Source: Lottia gigantea
Lineage: Eukaryota > Mollusca > Gastropoda > Lottiidae
DNA: 64,000 bases
Direction of reading: 5' to 3'
Assembly (NCBI RefSeq): GCF_000327385.1
Contig: NW_008709463.1
Location: forward strand, 1,485,189-1,549,188
Numbering within the stretch: position 1 is the first letter of the stretch; each line of letters opens with the position of its first letter. A model generated the notes under the pieces. It was not told the origin of the DNA. It worked only from the letters and a program-made list of their open reading frames with translations, and made no database searches. This document shows positions 39,401-51,600 of this stretch, in pieces. Made by a program: the position numbers and the translations under genes.

Positions 39401-42400
39401 GTCACAACTTTTGAAATTCGCAAATATATTTTCCAAGATAGGCATAGAATGTTTAGAGAAAAACCTGTTTACAATCCCTTTAACCAGATGAATTGATTAT
39501 GGTGCTTCTGTTTCTATAACAGTGATATTAAAGGGATTGTAAAGAGGTTTATTAAATATTTTATACACTAGTTAACTGCAGTACAAGGCATTTGATTTTT
39601 CATACTCTTATGATAAGTTAAAGAATTCAACGCAAAAAATAACGAGAAATGTGAGCTAGATTAAGCCACACTTACAAGAATTAGTATAATTCATAAAATA
39701 ACAATTAATTATAATAAAAACATATAGTACATTCACTAAATAGTATAATATTCTAAATTCTATAACAATAACAAGTTAATTAGAAAAAAATTGAGAAACT
39801 TTCATACAAAATACTGAAAAAGGTTAGGGGTGGGGTATTGAATTAGATGGGTGAAGGGAGGGGAGGGGATTTTTAAGTGTAAGCATCAACACAGCGTTTT
39901 ACGTATCTTACAAAGTTTGCATGCAAATTTTTTGGGAAAGTAAATGAGAAAAGAGATCATGTAAAGTGAAAATAATGTTTTAAAAATAAATATTGTTTAT
40001 TTTCCTGATATTTATTTGAAATAAATAAAGAAATTGAAATATATAACATCTTATAAATAAAATAAATGTTTTTTGAGCTTTCTAAATTTCAGCTTAAAAT
40101 ATAACTCTACATGCAGAAAATACTTTGAAAAGTAATGAATTTTATTCTAAACATTTGTTGGAAAAATAAAATAAAATGAATTTCTATTTTGGCTGACTTT
40201 GGTCAGGTGAGTGTTGATTTAATTAGTGCAGCAGAGTAACGAGAATAGAGCACTTGATAACACTTACTGACGAACCACTAAATTTGGTTTTCAAATAGAA
40301 GAACTAAGTTCAAAGGTCAATATCCAATAAAAGTTATTATTTATTCAACTGATATAAATGAAAACAAGTAAACTAATGATAAAGACAAAATGATATGTAA
40401 TAAAGAATTTTGAACAGATAAGAAAAAGGTGACGTGCAAAAAAATCATTTTGGTTTGAAGCACTTTGGTAAACTTAATAAACAGAACAAAATAAATTATA
40501 GGGTATAATACTTGCGTTCTTGATGAGAGTTAAACTTAGGTTGACCTGAGGTTCAACTTAGATTTCAACAGACGTTTCACCTGAGGTTTAAACTTAGCTT
40601 TCAACAGAGGTTTCATTTGAGGTTTAAACTTGGTTTTTGATAGAGGTTTCACCTGAGGTTTAAACTTAGCTTTCAACAGAGGTTTCATTTGAGGTTTAAA
40701 CTTGGTTTTTGATAGAGGTTTCACATGAGGTTTAAACTTAGGTTGGTTTCCAACTGAGGTTTCTGTTGAGCATTGAAAATCTGATGAGGTTTGTTTGTTA
40801 TGGTGATTAACTTAGGTTTATGGTTCGGTTTTAGGTTTATGGTTAGGTTTTATAAAGGTTTTCTTATAAATTCATAAATTAGGTTAAGCTCAGTTTCTCG
40901 GTAGGTTTTTAAAGATAAGTCTATGGTTAGGTTTTAGGTTTATCGTCAGGTCTGTATAAATAAAGTTTAAGCTCAGTTTTTCAGTAGGTTTTTAAAGATA
41001 GGTTTGTGAAGGTTTTAACCCAGGATTAACCTAGATTGAACCTAGACAAGAATTCAAGGTTTTTGGTGATGGTTGTTTTAAGGAAATTTCAACTATAGAT
41101 TTGTGGCTAATATTAAAATTATACCTCTACCACACGTACAAGATAAGACTAAAAAGAGATTTGCAAGATTACCTGCACAGTAAAGGCACAAAATAAAGAG
41201 AACTGAAATCATATGGCAACTAACAGCCTAATCTAAACATACACGTTAAAATCATATCATTGTATCTGATAAACAGATTTATTATATATGTTATCTTTCC
41301 ATTCATCATCATCATCATCTCAATTCACTATAAGTCTCAGAACCATTTGCAAAATCATACATAAGTTAAACGAGCAAAGATATTTCTGCAAATACAGAGA
41401 CAATTCAAAACACGAACACAAACAATTCTTGATAGCACTTGATTTGAGAGTTCTTATTTCAATTCTGCCTTCAATCAAACGGTACAGAACCAGAACATGT
41501 TACATTCAAAATTTTCCTGCTATTCCTTTCCCCGCCATTTTAAGAAATCAACAATTGAGCAGTGTCCATTTTATATGAGGTAGAATAAATAGTATGAAAC
41601 TATACAAGCCAGATTCAAGCCAGCATTTATTACTACTTAAACTACCTTAAAAATAACATGGACTGTTCATCTGAGTTTTGAATCTTCCCTGAATGTACAG
41701 AAATATTTTTGCTGCTATTAAAATCTCGAGTATCAATCCCATGTGCTATGTGGTCAAAGGCAACAACAGACTGTAGTTATCACTGGCAATAACCAAATAC
41801 TGGTTACCGTGTCAACTGTTAGTGACCCTGATATATCTCAGAGTAATGTCCAATCAAAATGCAGTCATAGAACATGACTTAATATGTTTGAGATTGCGTC
41901 TGACTGAATATTAATAACCTTATGGTCACGTTTTATTCAGTTAAACATCTTTTAAAGCAATACCCTGTATAATTAATTTTAACTTTTTTTTGTTTACGTT
42001 AACAAATCGTGAACATTGTGCTATCTTCTCTGATTTGTTGTTTGTATGTTGGTTTAGGTGATGGTAACCTCCCCTTTCTCACTGGTAATGTTTAGTAAAT
42101 TGATAGCCCCTCAACACTTTTTGAACTCTTCCAAAACTGCAAATCTCATATTCAACATCTTTAATAGAAGAGTTCATTCACTTAATAAAGGGGTGATTTT
42201 GATTGCCTGTCACATAATATTTCCCCTTCATTTGAACTATTTGGCTACCAACTTCTAACAACAATAATGAAAGTTCTCAGAAGAATTAGCTTTTTGTCTT
42301 TGAATCTTTAAGAGAGTTCACAAACCATTCTATAAGTTAAGAAACAAAGATGTCTTGGTTCATTGAAGTGATAATAGACACGACAAAACTTGAGAAAAGT

Positions 42401-42641
42401 TGTTGGTTTTTCCTGAATGGTATAAATCTCATGTTTACTCGTAACAATTTAAAATGCGAACTACACACTCGTTCATCTTATTCCTCAAACCAGCTGCATT
42501 GAATCATCAACAAGCTGACATACAACACATTGAGTATATGAATAGCGCCAGATTAGCAGCCTTATTCATTCTGCAATCCAAAGCGAGGAAAATTCAAAAA
42601 TAAAATGCATCAGTTAGCTTCAAATTGATCAGTTGCAAGTT
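36458..42641. other. Convergent intergenic region between cyclin G and PDE2A
   Basis: The 3' ends of cyclin G (+) and PDE2A (-) face each other. Possible + strand poly(A) signals AATAAA lie at 38159 and 38190, which would imply a long cyclin G 3' UTR. For the minus strand, 'tttatt' at 41932-41937 and near 41625 could serve PDE2A. The region also holds a C-rich stretch at 37611-37660, a family B end at 39527-39560 and the 36-bp tandem repeat at 40540-40745. I find no further gene. Confidence 0.55.
40540..40745. repeat. 36/72-bp tandem repeat
   Basis: Units of 36 bp containing 'gaggtttaaactta' alternate between two versions ('cttagctttcaacag' and 'cttggtttttgatag'), giving a 72-bp higher-order period. 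Because 36 is divisible by three, the minus strand is open and spells repeated KPLLKAKFKPQ. There is no start context, splice site or neighbour to support a gene. Degenerate related sequence ('ggttaggttttaggtt') continues to about 41000. Confidence 0.85.
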
Positions 42642-45600
42642 CTACCGCCCATTTAAAGCATTAGCACGATTTAAAACTTCAATATCTGTATCATCCGTAT
42701 CTAAATCAAGGGCAATAATTTGTTCTATACTAAGTTGCTGGGTACTATTTCCACGACGTAAATTCAGTAATTTTCCTATCCTCTCCCAACGACTTCGATT
42801 GTCCAAAACATTTTTCAACACCTCATCCATGGGTGGGAAGATTTTTGCTAAAATTCTAAAAAAGAAATAAAAAGATAAATAATTGAATTACATTAACAAA
42901 GTATCCAAACAGTGAAAGCCAAGAACTTGTCATAAAAAAATTGCTGTTCTTATCGTTGAAATCCTGCTCTATCAATATAGATGATACACCGGTTCACTTT
43001 ATCAAAATAACTTCGTATGAGACGAATTTCAACCAATCAAAACAATCCTTTTCATGCCAGAGGAGTGTCCCGTTTTCACAAGATATTAATGATTTGACAG
43101 TATTATTAACAGAAGCAATTCCACCTGCTGGACATTTATTTGCCCCTTCCTTACCCCCCCTTGGTCTTGCTTAACTCACTCAGTGCTCAGTTGCCCCTTT
43201 CCCCTTACCTTTTCATCTTTCCCTCCATTACCCCTGGTTCCCTTAAACTTACTCATAAACTGGGAGTGCTATATTGTCTAAGGTGCTCAATTCCCCCTTT
43301 CAACCCCCCTTCCCTTATCATCCCTCCCTAGCTTACCGCTGGTTCCCCTAAACTTACTCATAAACTGGGAGTGCTATATTGTCTAAGAAACTGATCTGTA
43401 AATCAGGAATACAAGCTCTATCTCTGTCCATCATCTCCAGGGGATTCTGTCCCAGAGCTTTCTCTAAATCACCTTGAGAGAAGAATTCTTGATAAACTAA
43501 ACTCTGAAATAGAGAAGACACATAATCATAATAACATCCAAACACTGTGGGTATTCCATCTCAAGTTTATATACATTTAATCACTTTAAAAGGCATCTTT
43601 TTGTATCTATGACTGTTTTCAAAATGTGTACCACTTTGAATAAAAGTGTAGGACCTACTTGGAAGGGTGAACCACCATGAAGGTAAGAAATGGTAAAACT
43701 GTATGAGGTACTTACTGCAATTTTTTTTGTATTATTCCAATTTTTAGTTTGATCAGAAAGATCACAGGCTGTCATACTCAAACATAACAATAATTTAACA
43801 TCACGATTACTGTCCTTGTTATAACCATCTGAAATTATCATCAATAATAGGTATTAGAACACAGCAATTTCCAACAAGTTTACATAAGGTACCTTAGTAA
43901 GTATTCTCAAAATGATGTAAGAGCTAGGATATCCTAGAAATAGCTATTCCACTTCAACTATGCGTTCAGGACGTCACTAGTGATGTCATAAAACCTTTAC
44001 GTTAAGTGGCATTGCAGGAACCACAGACGTCTGATTGAAAATTGTAATTGAGCAAATTGATGTTATCAGTGTCCACGATACATATAAAAAGTTTAGTAAA
44101 CCTCTTTACAATCCTTTTAAATACAAGGTATATATTTGAAATATTAATAAGTAGAAGAACAATATAAAATCTTACTATTAGCTATTTCTTTAAGAGATTT
44201 GAGAATTCTCAGATGATGAGCTAAATCTGTAGCTAGAATAATATCTCTCATTAGATCTAACACTTGTGTATAGTGCTGAAATAAACAGATTAATTACTGG
44301 TAATCTTATATACAGGTTAATATAGCCTACAATATATTGGTTATCAAAAATTAACATGAAATGTCCTTTTCCTTTATTTTTGATTTCAGGTTTAATTTTG
44401 ATTCAGATTGTTAGTACTAGGTTTATAAATGACAGATAGTAAAAGACATAATGAAAAATAAACTTACAGCACTAGAAAGATTTTCAAAGATATTGCAACC
44501 CTCTGTATTTAAAATACACATACTCTGAGCAAAATGATGACGCTGAAATTTCAAAAATATAGATCTTATTGGTTCGAAGCAAAAATTACACTGTTAAAAA
44601 TCTTAAAAATTGACTTAGTGTTTAAGTCAAATGAGAATGTTACTCAAAAAAAGCAGAGGCCAGGGGCCAAGAGCCTTGGGGCAGAGGCAAGAACTATTCA
44701 TTATAGTATAAGCAAAATGTGCAACAGATTCTCTATACACAACGATAAATCAATTTAACTAGGTAAATATTGAAACACGCTTTAAGCATTTTTCAATAAT
44801 AACCTGTAATTTGATGGATTTATCAGATTATAGAGGGATTCTGTTGTATAGATCTGACATCAGGTAAATCCAACTGATGAATATCTGATGATCATCTTCA
44901 AGAGATAGTATTCCTTTAAATAAGCATGATGTTAGATTCAACAACCTACCTCCATGACAGAACCTTCAGAACTGTACAGAGCTGCTAACACTGATTGCTG
45001 TAAAGTAAGAATAAAACTATATTCCAAATATCAGAAAAAAGGAGGTTTTAGTCTACTCTTGTTCGATTTCCAACTGTTGAGGTATCTTTAACATTCACAG
45101 CCTGTAGCACACGGCTTGTCTTTATTGTCTAATCTGAACGATCATGTAAAATAAAGAGTATATTATAATAATTATTATAAGAAACTTACCGATTCAACTT
45201 GGAAGGAATTAGTTGTACCTCGATGATCTATATCATGACATAAACACGATACAAACAACGCAAACACTTCAATATCACTGAAATAATATATTGTAATATT
45301 GTCTTAGTGATGACCAATAGTAAATATGAGTAACTAAGACAGAGATTAACTATTCTATATGGATTTTACCCATCTAAAGATACAAGAAAGGTGACTATTG
45401 CAGTCAAGGTATTAGACACAGTTTGTAATAGCTTGACATCGGAAAGAGCCATCCATAAATAAATTCCAAATTGTAATTCTAAAATATCTACCATTTGTCC
45501 CAAAATGCGAAGAACAGAAATTGAAATAAGAATGGCTAAGAAAGTTTTGTAAGATCTTTGAGGGAAATCTTTATCTATTGTAAGATACAATAAAGTTGAA

Positions 45601-48600
45601 CTGAACTCACCCTAAAATTTTCTCCAGCTCCAAATTTTTGATCATCAAATAACAGAAATGAGCAACAGAATAAGCATGCATCCAATTATGATATGGAGGA
45701 TTTCTATAGCCTCTTTTTACCATTAACGTAAACCTGGAAAAATTTCAAAAAACACATAATGCGAATAACAGAATAAAAAACATGAAATAAGTCAGTTGTC
45801 TAAAGATCTCATAGGATGAAACACTGGGTAACAACATGTTTCAATATATAGACACAGCTTTATAGAACAACAATCACTGGTTAAACCCCCAGTAATTGTT
45901 ATTCCATAAAGCTGTGTCTATATATTATATTCACAATTGATAAACGCAATTCAAAGGCTTTAACATGTTTCAGGTTCTGTTTTAACACTTCTGATAAAAT
46001 ACATTATAAATTATAAATATTTTGATGCCTGGTACTTCTGAAACTTGACCAGGCCACACATTCTCGAAACTATCTTAGCGATAGGATGTCCTAGGTTCAT
46101 ATGTTCTAACATGGATTCTAGGACATCCTAGTGCTAAGATCGTTTTGAGAATATGTGGCCAGCTATCGGCTTTCACCCGTTATACCTAATTTTCTCCTGA
46201 ACATCCTATATATAGTCAGTGACTGTAGCTGTATCTCTCATTAATTCAGATAAAAATTAAAGACAAACCTAATCAAACAATCTTTTTTTATTCTCCATTT
46301 TGATACGAAACCTAAATCTTCAAACATACTAAGACAAGCCTGAAACATAATACAAAATTCTAGATCAATCTACCCCCAAAATAATCGTTAATCTTTCCTA
46401 AAACAAAATCTTACAATCAGGGGACTTACACTTTTTAGTGTTCCTGCCATCTGATTGGTCAATCACTAAAATTGTTTTTAAATTTAGTTTTATTATCCAA
46501 TCAGATAACTGTATTTCTTAAAATGTAGATTTTATTTTCAGTAAAGTTTCAGAGAATAAGGCCCAGCTCTTAAAGAATTTGCTGCAAATTCCAATCATAA
46601 ATTTTTTGAGAAAGAGAAACAGGTCAAGGACATCTCTATGCCAACCAAGAACTTATTTCTATTGTAACATATAGACTTATGAAAGTTCAAAAATAATAAA
46701 AATGTGACCTTACCCTAGTGGTTTCATCTTCTACTAGAATTCTAGGTGGGTAGGAAAATTTGTCAAAATCTGGATGTATCTGTAACACTGGTTTAAAATC
46801 ATCATCAAGAAGAGTAACTTCATCATCTGTCACCTAAATATTATTAAATTTACATCATTAAGTTCCAGTTATTACAGCCATTCTTCAATGCATTGTTTAT
46901 TATAATCCTGACATTTTCGTATCCCAGCATTAAATAATATCGGTAGTTATATAAGATTTGAACAACATATAGAATCGAGGAGTACATACAACAAAACAAC
47001 TGGTAGTTATAGTATCGAATCAAATGAGGCGTGGGATTTTGATAGAATTTTAAGATTCTGAATTCACTTATTTTCATGGAACTGAATTTCATGGTTGTGG
47101 GGACACAATTTTTAGATTTCTAGTTTTTCTAACATACTTTTTATACCATCAAAATCCTTGGATAACAATTTAAGACATTGCAGGTCTATGTTAATCCACT
47201 GATATCAATTAATATTATTCACAGTACTACAATAATACTTGGAGGAGAGGTGAATTCATAGATCCTCAACACTACACTTCAACCAAGATAGATTTTGATA
47301 TTTATGCACTAATAGGCCTTTTTTTTTCAATTTGCAATGTAATAAATCTTCGAATACTTCATCTATAATAAAACATTTGCAAAATGCAACAATAATAATT
47401 AAAAAAAAAATATGACAAATTCAACAATTTCAATGATAATTATCTATATTAGTATATGAAATTCAAAAGAAAGATACAAACACCAATAACCAAAAAAACA
47501 AACATTAAAAAATGCAAAAAGCCAAAAAAAAAAAAATCATTATCCGTTAAGAAAAATCAAAATTAAGAATGCAACTGTAATGAGTCAGAGTACCCCAAGG
47601 TAAAAATTCATGTTTTCAATTTTTGAAGTCAGTAATTTAAAGGTGAAGCATCAAGTCTATAAATTTTGTCTTTTTTTAATAACCTCTCCCCACCCCAATT
47701 ACTATACTGAAGACCCTTTTCAATGTCTATGTGTCTAATCGGGCCTTATATCTTGAAATTAGTGATGTCATCAAACAGTTAGTTTAAGTGGATTTGCAGA
47801 AACAACAGACGTATGATTGAAAATAGGAATGGTGCCAATTGATGCTATCAGTGTCCCCTTTAATTAGGTATTTTTAACTCCTTGATCGTAGTCATCCAAT
47901 TAAGAAAGTTTACATAGTGTCATTGGTAACGTGTATCTCAAATGAAAGTAACATTGTTATTGTTATTCTGTTACTGTCAATTGTTATTGTTATTCTGTTA
48001 CTGTCAATTTGTCATTGTTATTTTGTTACTGTCAATTGTTATTGTTATTCTGTTACTGTCAATTTGTCATTGTTATTTTGTTACTGTAAATTGTTATTGG
48101 AATAACTAGTAAAATATTAGTAGAAACTTTACCTTCATATGATAAATGACGAGTTCATTAGAGAGTCGTGAACGATGATGTGCTTCTTGAGCTTTTCTAT
48201 ACATTAAACACTAGATCACCACAAAGAACATAAAGATAACATTAAAAATATGCAAACAAAAAAAATCTACACAGAAAGCCTAATACCAAATAAAATATTC
48301 TACACAGAAACCTAAAACCAAAATGAATACAAGAAAATCACACTTTCAATCTTTATTTCAAATTTTGGTACTTTAACTTTGACTTAATTTACAACCAAAT
48401 TATAATGATTGTAAAGTCTAAACATATAGAAATTTGCATTTATTGCAGTTATTTTGAGAAGTGTGTTGAAAAGCTGAAATTGAGCTTTATCAGCATTAAA
48501 TATAATCAAAATATTTTGAGGACTATACACCTTATACATCATGTTTCTTTACAACCAATTTTTTGATTATTTTGAGGCCAATATAGCTGCTTGTGTTCAA

Positions 48601-51600
48601 AGTGTTATAGAAAAACATGGTCATGGAATTGAAACTTTTTGTAAAAGAGAATAGAGAATATTAAAATTAAAATAAAAATTGAAATATGATTGTTGTTATG
48701 GTGACAATAAAAAAGGGTGATATCTAAAATATAAAATATACAAATTACGTCAGAGCTAATTTACTGTAGAAAGCTAACTGAGTTTCCTCCCTTTTTACAA
48801 GGAATGACGATCCCTTTTTATGATAATGAAAGTAATTTTCAGATTTAAAAGAGGTCTAGATGTGGGTTTCATGTTAAAATTTCTGTTTTTGTATCATCCC
48901 TAATTCTAACTCTTTCAGACCGGAATTTCATTCAAAAAAAAACCGAAACAGAGTCTGATAATTTTCAGCCAAAATGAGAATTGGAGTTGAATATGCAGCT
49001 GGAACCTGGATGAAAATTAATTGACACGATTTCATTATCTGTTGTTTGAAGTATAAAATCAGGAGAAATCCCAAGCTAACTTTATACAAGAAAAAGGAGA
49101 TAAAAAATAAAAAAGACTAAATAATAGTGGATAAAGAAGTCAAGGTTATCATGCCAGCCAGCTACGATGATAAAACAAGTCATGTGACATGTAGGGCTAG
49201 ATACCTTCATATGATACATCATTAGTTCGTTTATCAAACTGTTTCGAGACTGGGCATCGATCATCTTCTGATACATTAGTGACTACAATTGGCAAAATGA
49301 CGTGAAAACTTGGGGCACATTTTTGGACACATTATCAAATAATAGGTCAAACAGAGACAAATTGATCATTCTTTGAAAAGAAAAGACATTGGGCCTTTGA
49401 AATAAAATAATATATATTTGTCAGTCTGTTAAGACTATATATAACAATATATTAATCTTTAAACAAATGTAATAACTGAAAAATAAACATGTTATGCCAT
49501 ATATCCTGAGGAAAAAAAATATTAAATGTTTGTCCTAAAAAAATGTTCAGAAGTTAACCAACAAAACATGGGCACAAAAAGAGCCTGTTTACATGATGCA
49601 CTTATCAAATCAAAAATTTGCGATACGATACGATACGATCTGTATCTACTAATGAATTTATTAAGAAAATATCAATGTCATATGTGCACACGTCAAAGAA
49701 AATTTATTCAAGCTTTAAGTACTACAAAAATTTCTAATTTCTCCTGTAAGGCTACACTTCAAAGAGTGTGATGAAAGGGAAATAACTGCATTACATTGCC
49801 TGGACAATCAGTGTGCTCCCTATACAAGGGCACACTCATGTAAGTCAACACTCAAAGGTCCTAATGAAGGGAAATAACTGCAATACAGTGATTGCATTGA
49901 TAGTTGACACGCTAAGTCAACACTCAAAGGGTCAAAAGAAAGGGAAATAACTCAGTTAGAAGTTAATACTCACATGACTAATACTAATACAACAATAAAC
50001 AGCGAAAGCTGAGGCAATATCTTCATCAAACTGAGTAAAACATGGTCCTGTTTTCTTATTACATAGTTGAGCTACCCCTAAAACCACCTCTAGAAATATA
50101 TATTAAATATTACATTAATTACTGAGGCCTTATTCTCAAAAACTTACCTTGACATCAGAATGACAGAATACCAGGGTTCCTACCAATGTAGATGTTTCAC
50201 AAAGTGTCCATTAAAATTTGATTTACTTGGATTGTACTAAAAATAAGGAAGTCTCTAGGCCTTTCATTCAACATCAGGTGAAAAACTGTAACTAGTTAAA
50301 GACAAAACAAAACTCAGTACTTACCATCTTCATTTTTAATTGGAAAACATAAAATATTTCTGAAAAAAAAAAATGTTTTTAAATAAATAATAAAAGCATA
50401 ATAAAACTGAGACTTAATTCACTTTGTAGAAAATGTTGGTATCATCCATGAAAAAAAGAGAACATACTGCTGGTGGAAACACAGTTATAACAAGCTGTAT
50501 TATTAAGTTATTAAAGTATTCAATATACTTACCTGGTTCTAAATCCAGTGGAATCATCAATACCTCTATAAAATAGAGGATGAGAATAAGCATCTTTTAT
50601 ATTCAATAGTTGACCTGATGTAGCAACATGTCCAGCTATACCCTGGGTCTTCGGTAGAATTATTTCTTGTTGAGCCTGAAACATGTAATGAAATGAATGG
50701 AGTTTTACATCCTACTCTTCTCTACCTTATTGGTCTAATGAAGACAAAGGTCTGAAATAAAAACAGGCTAGAAGATCGCGAGCTAAGGTGGTAATACATG
50801 AGAAACAGTGTGGGATTCTAGATGTGAACCTTAAAACCTAAGTTTAAGTGGGATTAAACGAGGGTCGGCAGACAGTGTGAGATTCTAGATGAAAAAGAGA
50901 ACAGTAGAAACCAATCATGGCTATATCATTTTGTTTCTGTTTTTTCTATGGGTAAAAGAAATGGAGTTTACCTGTGAATCTACAGCACTGATTCCATCAA
51001 AGACTTTAGCTACTAATTCATCATCATCAATCAAAAACACTGAACATCTAAAATAATAAACATATCACTTAGTTCTTTAATATCTTTTATAAAATTACTC
51101 AATCAAAATCATTCATTGTTTTGTAATTATTGAAGTCAGTCACAGGGGACCCTAGCTACAATCCAATCAAATCACTGCATTTACAAACTTCAGTGATACA
51201 AGAAAAGTGGCCATTGGAGTTAAGGTATAAGACGAAGTTTGTGAAGGCTTGACATTGTGAAGATGCTAAACAAGAAAGGTGGTTATTGCAGTCAAGGTAC
51301 AAGTACGAAGTTGGTTATAGCTTGAGACTGTGAAGATGTATAACTGTCAGCACAATGCAGGTCAAAGTTCAAATTAAACCACTGTAAGAAAGAGACTTAC
51401 CTTTCAGCTTGAGTAAGATTTCTGGCTTCTTGCATAATTTCACGTAATAACTTGGTTAAATCATCTATAAGAAGAAAATAATAATATCTTATAATCTGCG
51501 TATGAAAATAAAAAATTTGGGTGCATTGACTGGTGGACAATATATTTCTAATAACGGGAAACTATTTAGAAATAAAGAGTCGTTTTAATGTATAGTATTT

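Noticed and set aside
40536-40724. 62-codon Lys/Pro repeat frame on the minus strand
   Set aside because: A by-product of the 36-bp tandem repeat, with no gene context.
47917-48105. 62-codon frame rich in Val, Ile and Cys
   Set aside because: It lies wholly in the roughly 30-bp tandem repeat beside a PDE2A exon.
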